Shown: positions 50,406 through 58,515, counted from the first letter of the stretch. The stretch is DNA of 64,000 nucleotides from Paenibacillus oleatilyticus (GCF_018998565.1 NZ_JAHNZO010000004.1:186001-250000), one strand, 5' to 3'. Numbers and translations are program-made. The notes: a model not told the origin generated them from the sequence alone.

Positions 50406-51761
50406 TTATTTTTTCTTGCTTGCGTAAAAGTCGTCGATCCGCTTCTGCACTTCTTTGTTCACGTGGTCCATCATTTCTTTGGCCGTTATTTTGCCCGCCA
50501 TGAAGTCCGGGAACAGCTTTTTGTACTCGGTGTCGTACGGCACCGGGAACTGTGGAATCCATTTTGTAGCCTGCCGGCTAATATCCAGAAACACCTTCAA
50601 ATCGGGGTCGCTTTTGCTTTTCTCCTCCAGAAATCGGCTCGATTTCATTGCCGTCAGCAATCCGAGCCGGTTATAGAGCGACTCCGCTCCGGCCTCGGTC
50701 GAGGTCATCCATTTGATGAACGCCCAAGCGGCATCCTTGTCTTTGGCCGCCTTGACGATCGCCAGATTCGAGCCGCCGTTCCACAAGCTCGCTTGCGGCG
50801 CCGGCAGGACGGTCATGTCAAGGTCCGGCTTTGCCTTGCGGAAATCCTTCACATGATTAGATGTCACGATCAGCATGGCTTGCTTTTCCGCTACGAACGG
50901 ATGCGTGTTTTTCGGCAGCTGCGCTTTCAATTGCGTATAGGCTTGCTGGTTGATCGTGTCGCGGTTGAACTTGAACATCCAATCGAGCGCGTCGACGATT
51001 TTCGGATCGTTCAAGCCGACCTTTTTCGTCTCCGGATTCCAGAACGTGGACGGCTCTGCGCCGTTCAGATAGGAGACAAAGAACAAACCTGACAGATTGC
51101 CGTAATAGAACAGCGGGTTATCCCCGGTCATTTCGTACTGCCCGTTTTTCATCATCCAGAACTTTTTAAAAAATTCGTCAGTATCCTTCAACCCTTGCAG
51201 GTTCGGAATCGATTTCTCGCCGTACTGGTTCATGATTTTGTTGTTGACGATGAGCGCGTACGTCGGGTTCGAGTACATCGGAATGCCGTACTGGCCTTTC
51301 TCGAACTGCGGAATTTCATACAGCACCTGATGAAACAGCGTCTCTGGCTTGTAATCGGGGTCTTGCTTGAAATAAGGCGTCAGCTCCTCGAACAAGCCGT
51401 CCATGATCCAGCCCGCTTCCAGCCGGTGGTTCGTCGCGACATTCGGCGGATTGCCCGCCGCAATCATCGGCTCAAGCTGTCCGAGCACCGGCTTCACCGT
51501 AATGTTCGGGTACGTCTTGTTGAAATCGGCGATCAAGTTTTGCAGCTCCGCCTCGGGCCAAGTCGTATTGCCATACTGCCAGACGACCTCGCCTTTGATG
51601 GAAGCCGGGTCTGCCGTTGTCGTCTGCGATTCGCCCCCCGTACCGGAAGGGCTGCCGCCCGGTTCCCCGCCGGAAGCGCTGCATGCCGATACGATCAGCG
51701 AAACCAGCAGGATCACCATCCAGATCGCTGCGGAACGCTTGTGACGCTTCAAATTCATCAT
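50406..51761 (-). CDS. Carbohydrate-binding lipoprotein of ABC transporter (SBP_bac_1)
   Basis: A 451-residue extracellular solute-binding protein. The signal ends in a lipobox, VSLIVSACSASG, so Cys is lipidated, and a Gly/Ser/Thr linker follows. The domain runs from EVVWQYGNTTWPEAELQNL to SAEWAF-type C-terminal helices (DAAWAFIKWMTSTEAGAES). The ATG at 51761 is taken, with GGAG 12 bases upstream; the next ATG is in frame. It follows the beta-helix gene by 68 bases and lies in the first transcription unit. It is probably the binding protein for the permease pair at 37869-39703. Confidence 0.9.
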   Translation of the reverse strand: MMNLKRHKRSAAIWMVILLVSLIVSACSASGGEPGGSPSGTGGESQTTTADPASIKGEVVWQYGNTTWPEAELQNLIADFNKTYPNITVKPVLGQLEPMIAAGNPPNVATNHRLEAGWIMDGLFEELTPYFKQDPDYKPETLFHQVLYEIPQFEKGQYGIPMYSNPTYALIVNNKIMNQYGEKSIPNLQGLKDTDEFFKKFWMMKNGQYEMTGDNPLFYYGNLSGLFFVSYLNGAEPSTFWNPETKKVGLNDPKIVDALDWMFKFNRDTINQQAYTQLKAQLPKNTHPFVAEKQAMLIVTSNHVKDFRKAKPDLDMTVLPAPQASLWNGGSNLAIVKAAKDKDAAWAFIKWMTSTEAGAESLYNRLGLLTAMKSSRFLEEKSKSDPDLKVFLDISRQATKWIPQFPVPYDTEYKKLFPDFMAGKITAKEMMDHVNKEVQKRIDDFYASKKK

Positions 51762-51829
51762 GGCCGCTTCATGCTCCTTTATCCGTGATCTGTTGTTCAA
51801 CCTGCACGCTGCCAACTCCGCTGCGCGAT

Positions 51830-54205
51830 TTAGGCCAGCACCCCGTAGCTGCGCATCGCCTGCTTGAGCCGGTTTACCTCCCCTTCCAGCTCGGCGACCG
51901 TCAAGCCGCTCGTGTCGGCAATGCCAGGCAGCTTCCCGATCGGACCGAACGGTATAAATTCGGGAGCGGCAAAAACAACCGGGCTCGGCACGGATACGCT
52001 GGCCGCCAAGCCGACATGCAGGCGCACTTTGTTGCCGGAAATGCGTACGATGCGATAGGACTGGCTGCCCGGCTGGATGCGGATCCACTGCCCCGGCTTC
52101 AAGGACGAAGCGTCGTTGACGACGATCGTCGGGTCGCCGCCGATGCCCGTCGCCGTTACGCCGGTAAGCGTGCCCGCTGTGCCGGTTGCGCTCACCTTGT
52201 AGCCGGCGGCCGTCTGGCCGGAAGTCACGTCCGTGCCCGTGACGAGCACGATCTCTCCATGGTAGAACGTGCCGGCATCCGGGGGATACGAGGCCGCCGT
52301 CTTCACGGGCGGCGCATCCGTCGCCACCGACGGACTGAGGCTCAGCCACAGACCGCCCTGCTTCGACGCGATCAAGTTGTTCGTCACCGATACGCCGCGG
52401 AACGTGCCGTCCGCATCATTGACCCGGATCGAGAACATGCCTTGCGCCTCATCGTACGTGTCCGTGATGAAGTTGCCCGAGATGTTCCCTCCTTCGACCG
52501 TCGAACGTAGCAGAATACCGGCGCGGTATGGCTCGTACGCGGGCAGCGCGGGATAGTGACCGGCATTTTCAATCACGTTGCCGGTAATCTGGATATTGCG
52601 GGAGACGCCGACCTTCGACGTGCTGCCGATCCGGATGCCCGAGACGGGGGCGTTCTTGATCGTATTGTTGCTGATGACGACATTCGTCATATCGATGTCC
52701 TTGACCAGACCGATGCCGTAAGCCGCATCGTTGAAGGTAGCCCGCTGCGTTCGCTCTTCCTGGAACACGATCGTGTTGCCGGTAATCGTAATATTCTCGA
52801 ATGCCCCCTTCTCTTCCGGGCCGCCGGCGCTCGATATGCCCGTTGTCGTATACCGCTTATGTACGGTATTGGCCAGATGAATCGTATTGCCGGCAATCGT
52901 CACATTCCGGAGCGCGTAATTTTTCCACGGCCATAGCTGGATGCCCTGGTTCGCGTTGCTGAATGTGTTGTTACTGACCGTGATGTCGCCGTGCTGGTCG
53001 AGGCTGTTCGCCTGAATGTTGACGCCGGTGTAATACCCGTCGCTCACGTTGTTCGAGACGACGCTTTGTCCGCCGTGCGTCTCGATCGCGCCCCGCGCCT
53101 TCTGACCCGCCGCCGCATAGAACAGACAATTGGACACCGTATGGTTGCGACCGTTCAAATAGATCGCCGAATTATCGTACCCTGCCGAATCGTCGCTCTT
53201 CGCCATGACGAAGTTGAACCGGCAGTTCGTCACCGAAGCGTTGGTTCCCCGCTCGTTGTTCATCGTGATCGTGTTGATCCCGCAGGTCGGATCGAACGCG
53301 ACGTTGTCGACGAACACGTTCTCATAATTGTACAGGCCGATCACGAACTGCCAGAAATACGGGTCCTTCCGGCGCAAATCGACGTTGCACGTCAAATTGT
53401 TTTGCGTATTCTGATCAACGCGCAGGTTGGAGATGCGGACGTTCCGCAGCGGCACCCCCGACGAGGCGGCCCCGAAAATCATCCCATAGTCCCCGGCGTT
53501 GTCCTTCACCTTGATCACCGAAGCGGTCCCCTCACCTAACACATGAACATTGTCGCGCAAATTGATTTTGGTGCTCCCCGACGGCGATACGATGTACGTC
53601 CCCTTCGGAAGGAATACCGTCCCCCCGCCCAATGCAAACGCCGTATTGATCGCGTTCTGGATGGCTGCCATATCGTCCGTTACTCCGTCGCCCTTCGCCC
53701 CGAACCATCTCACATTCAAATACGGCGACTCCAGCAGCCGCTTCAATCTCGCGCCGGAAGCGGCTACGAGCACCGTGCCCGTGTTGTCCGCCGTCGTCTG
53801 GTCGTCCGGATCGACGACAAAATGACCTTCCTGCCCTTTGTCCGTTACCAAATAGACGAAAGACGCATCCGGCGCCGTCATTGACCGCAGCTCCGCGACC
53901 GTCGCAGGTACGACGTATTGGAGCGCCGCCAGCCGCTTGATCTTCTCGAACAGGCTGTCGGGGTTTCCGTACCCGGTTAAGCCGTACACCGAACCTGTAA
54001 CCGAGCTGCTGCCATTCCCGCTCGCCGAGCCGAACGCCGCGCCGTACATGACCGCTGCCGCTCCGGCCATGCCAAGCGACGCGAGCAGCTTTCGCCGGCT
54101 AAGCATCGGGCCGCCCGGCTGCGGCGGCGCTGCAGCCATGTCCTGTCCTTGAACCTCGTCTGCCCGATGTTCATCGCCGGGTATCCGTTCTTGCATTTCC
54201 TTCAT
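51830..54205 (-). CDS. Tat-exported parallel beta-helix protein, pectate-lyase-3 like
   Basis: A 791-residue protein with an N-terminal twin-Arg signal (LSRRKLLASLGMAGAAAVMY after a 35-residue polar lead). After a Gly/Ser linker comes a pectate-lyase-3-type opening, LNVRWFGAKGDGVTDDMAAI, then many right-handed beta-helix rungs with Asn-Asn-Thr turns (TVSNNTFSNANQGIQ, NITITGNTIVFQEE). The C-terminal 200 residues are a separate beta domain with AAGYKVSATGTAGTLTG, ending in a coiled segment. It probably cleaves or binds a pectin- or mucilage-type polysaccharide; catalytic residues are not certain. AGGGGGAA precedes the ATG. It leads the first transcription unit. Confidence 0.85.
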   Translation of the reverse strand: MKEMQERIPGDEHRADEVQGQDMAAAPPQPGGPMLSRRKLLASLGMAGAAAVMYGAAFGSASGNGSSSVTGSVYGLTGYGNPDSLFEKIKRLAALQYVVPATVAELRSMTAPDASFVYLVTDKGQEGHFVVDPDDQTTADNTGTVLVAASGARLKRLLESPYLNVRWFGAKGDGVTDDMAAIQNAINTAFALGGGTVFLPKGTYIVSPSGSTKINLRDNVHVLGEGTASVIKVKDNAGDYGMIFGAASSGVPLRNVRISNLRVDQNTQNNLTCNVDLRRKDPYFWQFVIGLYNYENVFVDNVAFDPTCGINTITMNNERGTNASVTNCRFNFVMAKSDDSAGYDNSAIYLNGRNHTVSNCLFYAAAGQKARGAIETHGGQSVVSNNVSDGYYTGVNIQANSLDQHGDITVSNNTFSNANQGIQLWPWKNYALRNVTIAGNTIHLANTVHKRYTTTGISSAGGPEEKGAFENITITGNTIVFQEERTQRATFNDAAYGIGLVKDIDMTNVVISNNTIKNAPVSGIRIGSTSKVGVSRNIQITGNVIENAGHYPALPAYEPYRAGILLRSTVEGGNISGNFITDTYDEAQGMFSIRVNDADGTFRGVSVTNNLIASKQGGLWLSLSPSVATDAPPVKTAASYPPDAGTFYHGEIVLVTGTDVTSGQTAAGYKVSATGTAGTLTGVTATGIGGDPTIVVNDASSLKPGQWIRIQPGSQSYRIVRISGNKVRLHVGLAASVSVPSPVVFAAPEFIPFGPIGKLPGIADTSGLTVAELEGEVNRLKQAMRSYGVLA

Positions 54206-54267
54206 TGCAATTCCCCCTAACGGATAGAATGGAAGGTCGAAGCAAGCCTTTTGATTGCCTTCAAATA

Positions 54268-54281
54268 GGTAAGCGTTTTCA
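54268..54281 (-). promoter_or_regulatory. cre-like site upstream of the beta-helix gene
   Basis: GGTAAGCGTTTTCA (plus strand) fits 13 of 14 positions of the CcpA cre consensus. It lies about 65-75 bases before the start at 54205, placing it near the expected transcription start. Confidence 0.5.
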
Positions 54282-54342
54282 TTTTGCGATTACCGTTATC
54301 ATAGCGCGGTTGCCGGGTGAAATCTTTGTAGCTTGAATCGTT

Positions 54343-54386
54343 CTTTTTGCATTTCGTGTTGGATATTCGTTCATTTTTTTTGCACT
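54343..54386 (-). promoter_or_regulatory. Paired TTTTGCA repeats, candidate activator site of the beta-helix/binding-protein operon
   Basis: CTTTTTGCATTTC at 54343-54355 and TTTTGCACT at 54378-54386, cores 33 bp apart, exactly as at 50245-50288. The rest of the 54206-54628 gap holds the cre-like site and, on the other side, the sda promoter. Confidence 0.55.
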
Positions 54387-54511
54387 GCGTTGCATACGGC
54401 ATGTTCTTTATGCAACCCCCATAAAACGGGATTTTCGCCCGGTTCGCAGCGCCAAAAAGCCAATTTGCGCTCTATTTCGATATGATGCAACAATTTTTGC
54501 ATTCAATAAAC

Positions 54512-54562
54512 AACAAAATGTGATGCGATTTGCCACCATGAATACTACAATTTTAGTATAAT
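54512..54562 (+). promoter_or_regulatory. Promoter region of the first sda gene with conserved block and operator palindrome
   Basis: AACAAAATGTGATGC (54512-54526), then ATACTA (54542-54547), six bases, TAGTAT (54554-54559), which overlaps the -10 TATAAT (54557-54562). The same block and palindrome, 30 bp apart start to start, recur before the second sda gene at 56131-56181. The -35 is poor in both, so an activator or regulator is likely. Confidence 0.6.
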
Positions 54563-54628
54563 TATGGAATTTCAATCAGGGATTTGGGATAACCGACAGC
54601 AACGAATCCCAAGGATGGAGGATAACCG

Positions 54629-54832
54629 ATGCGCACACTCAAAGACGATTGGCTCATTCAATGCTACATGGATGCGGTCCACCTTCAGCTCGATCCCGAA
54701 TTTATCGATCTGCTGCTAGAAGAAATCCATAGACGTTCAACCAATCCCGCTTTCCGCCGAATGTGGATGGCCGTCTCCCACTCTCTATGGGGGCAAAAGG
54801 CTGCGGCTGGCGCCGTTCTCTATGCGAATTGA
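54629..54832 (+). CDS. sda: Sda-like sporulation checkpoint protein
   Basis: A 67-residue protein. MRTLKDDWLIQCYMDAVHLQ and LDPEFIDLLLEEIHRRS match the helical hairpin of Bacillus Sda (there about 46 residues: Leu-rich first helix, DFI.LI..EI.RR second helix). Sda binds the dimerisation domain of sporulation kinases such as KinA and blocks phosphorelay when replication is perturbed. The last 20 residues, after AFRRMWMAVSHSLW, are an extension not found in Bacillus. GGAGG precedes the ATG by seven bases. A paralogue is at 56211. Confidence 0.83.
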   Translation: MRTLKDDWLIQCYMDAVHLQLDPEFIDLLLEEIHRRSTNPAFRRMWMAVSHSLWGQKAAAGAVLYAN

Positions 54833-54968
54833 ACCTCGCCATCCTTTTCTTATCTTTCCGGGCTCTTACGCTGTGCCGTACGAAACGCGCAGCGCAGGAG
54901 CCTTTTTGGTCTGTTCCGCAGACTTGTTGGAGACCGGGAGAGAATGATATAATTTTGACCAAATTAAC

Positions 54969-54978
54969 TTGTGCACAA
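54969..54978 (+). promoter_or_regulatory. Candidate OhrR operator
   Basis: The perfect palindrome TTGTGCACAA lies 49 bases before the OhrR-like gene start, in the context AATTAAC-TTGTGCACAA-TC. Known OhrR operators are A/T-rich palindromes; this one differs, so it is only a candidate. Confidence 0.35.
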
Positions 54979-55026
54979 TCAATCCTTCCGAGACATGAAC
55001 AGGATTGAGGAAAGAAGGTTCCTCCC

Positions 55027-55485
55027 ATGAGTCATAATGAATATTTGAAACTCGACAATCAGCTATGCTTCAGTCTGTACGCCTGTTCGAGAGCGATCTC
55101 GCGAATGTACCGGCCGCTGCTCGACGAGCTTGGGCTGACCTATCCCCAATATCTTGTGTTATTGGTTTTGTGGGAAAAGGAAGAAAGCACGGTCAAAGAG
55201 CTGAGCGAAATCCTCGATCTCGACTCGGGAACCTTGACGCCGATGCTGAAACGGATGGAATCGGCCGGGCTGGTGCAAAGGAAGCGTTCCAGCGAGGACG
55301 AGCGCGTCGTGATTGTCCGGATCGCGGACAAAGGCTTGGCGCTCCAGCACAAAGCGGTCTGCATTCCACAAGCGCTGTTCGCCTCCAGCGGTATGACGCT
55401 CGAGCAGATGACCGAATTGAACCGGCAGGTCAAAGCCATGATGGCTCATATCCATGAGCTTAACGGTACGGTTGCCGGGGAGTAA
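55027..55485 (+). CDS. OhrR-like MarR-family organic peroxide sensor
   Basis: A 152-residue MarR-type regulator. The N-terminal LDNQLCFSLYACSRAISRMY contains Cys14, the position of the peroxide-sensing Cys15 in Bacillus OhrR, and the recognition region LDLDSGTLTPMLKRMESAGL matches OhrR closely. In the family oxidation of this Cys releases DNA and induces the peroxidase OhrA. No ohrA is beside it. AGAAGG, the likely ribosome binding site, lies in the loop of a short hairpin GAGGAA/TTCCTC (55007-55024). A strong terminator follows. Confidence 0.88.
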   Translation: MSHNEYLKLDNQLCFSLYACSRAISRMYRPLLDELGLTYPQYLVLLVLWEKEESTVKELSEILDLDSGTLTPMLKRMESAGLVQRKRSSEDERVVIVRIADKGLALQHKAVCIPQALFASSGMTLEQMTELNRQVKAMMAHIHELNGTVAGE

Positions 55486-55490
55486 TCACG

Positions 55491-55521
55491 AAAAAAGGCA
55501 TCTCGCCATGAGATGCCTTTT
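55491..55521 (+). terminator. Rho-independent terminator after the OhrR-like gene
   Basis: Perfect stem AAAAGGCATCTC (55493-55504) and GAGATGCCTTTT (55510-55521), loop of five. Confidence 0.85.
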
Positions 55522-55563
55522 GCGCGAAGGAAAGCTCCCCCGCTCCGCTATCCGCCATAACGC

Positions 55564-55734
55564 TCACACGAGTCCCATCGAAATCATGTTGGTCATCAGC
55601 GAACTGACGTCCTAACTAATGAATGGAAGCGCAATGCCCGTCAAAGGCATCATTCCCGCATGCATCATAATGCTCTCGAAAATCTGCAGCGTAAACATCG
55701 AGATCACTCCGACGATCAGATACCGGCCGCTTAG
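55564..55734 (-). pseudogene. RodA/FtsW-family C-terminal fragment
   Basis: On the minus strand about 56 codons read GRYLIVGVISMFTLQIFESI, MMHAGMMPLTGIALPFIS, a TAG, then SSLMTNMISMGLV and TGA. This is the conserved C-terminal loop and helix of SEDS proteins, where LPFISYGGSS is invariant; here a stop replaces the Tyr codon. The rest of the 380-residue protein is absent. It overlaps the end of the MarR relic. Confidence 0.65.
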
Positions 55735-56038
55735 GTCCGGACAGGTTTCATACGTTCCGCGATTTCCTCGCGGTTGCCCGGAAAGTATCGCTGCAGCAGC
55801 TCCCGGCCTTCGGCAGTTATCGAAATCACCGTCTTCCTGCCGTCCTCCGGATGGCCGGAGCGGCGGATATAGCCGTCATGCTCAAGCGGAGCAAGCAGAA
55901 TGCTGATATTCGGCTTCGTACCCCGATTCTCCGGGCTAACAAGGAAGCCCCTACTAAATGTGCCGTCGCATCGATCAACGCGAAAAAAGCCTGCGTAGGC
56001 AGCGGTGAATCGAGTACGTAAGCTTGAAGATCCTGCAC
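55731..56038 (-). pseudogene. MarR-family regulator relic with internal deletion
   Basis: The N-terminus MQDLQAYVLDSPLPTQAFFA and LIDATAHLV is in one frame; a second frame continues TKPNISILLAPLEHDGYIRR and SGHPEDGRKTVISITAEGRE to a TAA at 55731-55733. The part joining them, roughly helices 2-3 of the winged helix, is missing. A good -35 TTGACA on the minus strand at 56061-56066 still stands upstream with a TATACT nearby, at non-ideal spacing. Confidence 0.6.
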
Positions 56039-56130
56039 AATAGTATAAACGTTACGCCGCTGTCAACGTTATGTTTTTGATTTTGCGTTCATTTTCCATA
56101 TATTGCAATCCTTTTTGCCATCGGACGAAA

Positions 56131-56181
56131 AACAAAATGTGATGCACACGCGACCAACTAATACTATCATTTTAGTATAAA
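56131..56181 (+). promoter_or_regulatory. Promoter region of the second sda gene
   Basis: AACAAAATGTGATGC (56131-56145), ATACTA (56161-56166), six bases, TAGTAT (56173-56178), overlapping -10 TATAAA (56176-56181). Layout and spacing are identical to the region at 54512-54562. Confidence 0.6.
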
Positions 56182-56210
56182 TATGGAAACGGTTTGAGTG
56201 GAGGCAAGTA

Positions 56211-56378
56211 ATGGCAAGCATGCGTTCTCTTAAAAACGATTGGCTCTTGGACTGCTACACCGACGCAGTCCAGCTTCAGCTTGATCCGAAATTTATTCGT
56301 TTGCTGCTTAATGAAATTCATCGGCGATTGGACGATCCGGTTTTTCGCCGGACCTGGTTCGTTCTTTCCGGAAGGTAA
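56211..56378 (+). CDS. Sda-like sporulation checkpoint protein, second copy
   Basis: A 55-residue protein, MASMRSLKNDWLLDCYTDAV and QLQLDPKFIRLLLNEIHRRL, clearly paralogous to the protein at 54629 and to Bacillus Sda. It lacks the long tail of the first copy. GTGGAGG precedes the ATG by six bases. The promoter block is shared with the first copy. Residues differ at the kinase-facing surface, so the two may target different sporulation kinases; this is inference. Confidence 0.82.
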   Translation: MASMRSLKNDWLLDCYTDAVQLQLDPKFIRLLLNEIHRRLDDPVFRRTWFVLSGR

Positions 56379-56468
56379 GTTCCGGAGAGAGGAGAGAAAG
56401 CAAGGGCTTGTGCTGCCGCTCGGCAGCGGTTAGAGAAACTGAATTCTGGCATGGAAGGACTACTGGAT

Positions 56469-56987
56469 ATGATATTTGAGGGAGATATTACAAACGACTC
56501 TTTTAAATCGATCGGTTTTCGCGAGTCGCATCTTTTTTTCAACAGCGTTCCGCTTACGGAAGACACCCTGCGCATCGGCGCCTGGGGAATAGATATCAGC
56601 AAAGACTGGTGCGTCCGGAATCGGATTCATAGGCCGGACGAAGGCAGTCATTTTTATTTGGCCGGCATGGCGAAGCTCGAGTTCCATCAGGTGTCGAAAG
56701 TAAGCGTTTCGACCGTTCTGTATCAATCTTTGGAGCAAAACAACGATTTTGTCCGAACCGCCGACGGCAGCAAGGTTTCCTTGGCCAAAGAATGGGCCAT
56801 TCGGGGATTCACCCCCCGGAGCCCTTATCTGTATCGTCTGACGGGAATGCTGGATTGGCCTCACGGGTACTGCGAGCTCGACATTTATGCCGAGGGCCCC
56901 GTCCGTATAAGCTTCGATCCGGGCCGATTGGTCAACGTCAGCCATTTCTTCGAAGCACCGCAAAACTACGCGTACCCGTTCGTTTAG
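56469..56987 (+). CDS. Hypothetical protein
   Basis: A 172-residue soluble protein from the ATG at 56469, which has GAAGGA nine bases upstream; an in-frame ATG at 56451 lacks such a site. It contains SIGFRESHLFFNSVPLTEDT, HFYLAGMAKLEFHQVSKVSV and GCELDIYAEGPVRISF-like beta strands (reads YCELDIYAEGPVRISF). No signal or membrane segment. The composition suggests a small all-beta protein. The family is not recognised. It follows the second sda gene by 90 bases and may be co-transcribed. Confidence 0.7.
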   Translation: MIFEGDITNDSFKSIGFRESHLFFNSVPLTEDTLRIGAWGIDISKDWCVRNRIHRPDEGSHFYLAGMAKLEFHQVSKVSVSTVLYQSLEQNNDFVRTADGSKVSLAKEWAIRGFTPRSPYLYRLTGMLDWPHGYCELDIYAEGPVRISFDPGRLVNVSHFFEAPQNYAYPFV

Positions 56988-57022
56988 GGGAGCCGCCTCC
57001 GGAAGGACCGGACCGCGTCCGA

Positions 57023-57061
57023 ACAAGCACCTGCCAAGCCGTTCCTTGGCCAGGTGCTTGT
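57023..57061. terminator. Bidirectional terminator between convergent genes
   Basis: ACAAGCACCTGCCAAG pairs with CTTGGCCAGGTGCTTGT with a single bulged base, loop of six; short T/A tails lie on both sides. Confidence 0.75.
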
Positions 57062-57072
57062 TTGCGCTGCCT

Positions 57073-57585
57073 CTACATGGATGGCGCCGGAGGCGTCGGT
57101 ACGGCCGGGTCGTTATCCCGTCCGAGCCTGCGCGCGGCGGTTTCCCGGCGCCCGGTGGCGGGCACGTGCCGGCCGGCCTTCGCCAGTCCGAAGACAGGCA
57201 CGTTATGGTACAAGCACTCGTACTGCCCTTGCTGGACGATGAACGTCTCGTGAAATATACCGACGGCCCCGCTGGCCGCCACCTTCCGATTGAACTCGCG
57301 CCAAGCTTGCAAATGCACGGCGCCGTGTCGCGCATACCGTTCCAGGTGCTCGAACGAACGCCAATATTGCAGGATGACCGGCCCCCGCAGCGTCACATAG
57401 TAATTGGCGTGCAGGAACCCGAGCTCCGGGTTCTCGTACAGCTCCCGGATCATCGGCGGCATCGCCTTGAATACCGGAAGCCACTTATGGACCGCCCACG
57501 GCTTGTTGATCCTCATCCCGATCTGGAATACGACGAAATCCCCGTCGATCTCGGCCGTATAGCGGCCATTAACCACTTTGCTCAT
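57073..57585 (-). CDS. DUF4188-family monooxygenase-like protein
   Basis: A 170-residue protein with [20 protein letters not shown] and [26 protein letters not shown] and a closing basic tail. These are features of the DUF4188 family (related to fluoride/heme-type ABM-fold and aldoxime dehydratase-like proteins), whose reaction is not well defined. It starts three bases after the TetR gene stops and is controlled with it. Confidence 0.82.
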   Translation of the reverse strand: MSKVVNGRYTAEIDGDFVVFQIGMRINKPWAVHKWLPVFKAMPPMIRELYENPELGFLHANYYVTLRGPVILQYWRSFEHLERYARHGAVHLQAWREFNRKVAASGAVGIFHETFIVQQGQYECLYHNVPVFGLAKAGRHVPATGRRETAARRLGRDNDPAVPTPPAPSM

Positions 57586-57588
57586 CCC

Positions 57589-58239
57589 TTATCTCCCCTT
57601 CTCCCGGTCGGCGCACAGCACCTCCAGATGCGTTTCGTAGACTCCCATCAAATCCGTGCTACCGTACAAATGCCCGGTCAAATAAGCGCCGTAAAAAATC
57701 GTATGCAGCAGTACTACCGCCGATTCCGCGGATACTCCCGGACGTAGCTCCCCGTCCTCGGCCGCTTCCTGCATCCGTTTCGTAAATTCCTGATGCAAAT
57801 CCGGCTCCTGCGCCCCCAGCTCCTCTTGGCCCGGGAACAACAAGTGGACTTCCGCCGCACTTAACTCCGGCATACACGGGTGCATCTTCATTTCCGACAA
57901 AAAACCAATCAGACTCAGCATCAAGCCCGGCTTCGTCGCCGCCTCTTCGACGACCTTCCCGAGCATATGCCGGATGGCCGCCATTCCCCGCAGCGGCCGC
58001 TCCGCCAGCTCGATCCGCCGGAAGGTCAGCCATACCCGCATGAAGTAGACCAGCACGTCCTCTTTTTGCCGGAAAAACTTGAAAAACGTCACCTTCGACA
58101 CTTCCGCCTTGCGGCAGATGTCATCTACCAGCAGCTCGCGAAACGAACGTTCGCCGATCAGCTCCAAGCTCGCCTCGTACAGCGCCAGCTTGGTCCGCGC
58201 TTTTTTGAGTTCCCGCAGCGGGATCGATTGCGCGTCCAT
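57589..58239 (-). CDS. TetR-family transcriptional regulator
   Basis: A 216-residue regulator: N-terminal helix-turn-helix at residues 10-60 (TKLALYEASLELIGERSFRE, VDDICRKAEVSKVTFFKFF) and an all-helical ligand domain. It is co-transcribed with the DUF4188 gene. A palindromic AAGTTAACTT lies upstream, suited to autorepression. Confidence 0.87.
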   Translation of the reverse strand: MDAQSIPLRELKKARTKLALYEASLELIGERSFRELLVDDICRKAEVSKVTFFKFFRQKEDVLVYFMRVWLTFRRIELAERPLRGMAAIRHMLGKVVEEAATKPGLMLSLIGFLSEMKMHPCMPELSAAEVHLLFPGQEELGAQEPDLHQEFTKRMQEAAEDGELRPGVSAESAVVLLHTIFYGAYLTGHLYGSTDLMGVYETHLEVLCADREKGR

Positions 58240-58297
58240 AGAGCGAAATCACCTCACACAATTTACTTTTGTTCCATTGTAAACTCCAATAAATAAA

Positions 58298-58314
58298 TTA
58301 ACTCAAGTTAACTT
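58298..58314 (-). promoter_or_regulatory. Candidate TetR operator
   Basis: Overlapping palindromes TTAACTCAAGTTAA (58298-58311, imperfect centre) and AAGTTAACTT (58305-58314, perfect), about 60 bases before the TetR start. Confidence 0.4.
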
Positions 58315-58515
58315 AATAGTCAACACTTATCCATCACCAAATTCAAATAAATCTATCGAATTCTATACATTTCTATTAGAAGATTTTACTATAATATATG
58401 GTATATATTTGAAATAGGTGATACAATAAATTCTTGTAAATGCTGTAAACACAAGTCGAATCGGGGGTGACGATTCACTTCAGCTCTCAAAATCATAGTG
58501 AAAAGGAGTTTTGAT

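Noticed and set aside
54481..54628. DnaA boxes before the first sda gene
   Set aside because: Two GGATAACC stretches match TGTGGATAA at only about six or seven of nine positions; no perfect or near-perfect box is present.
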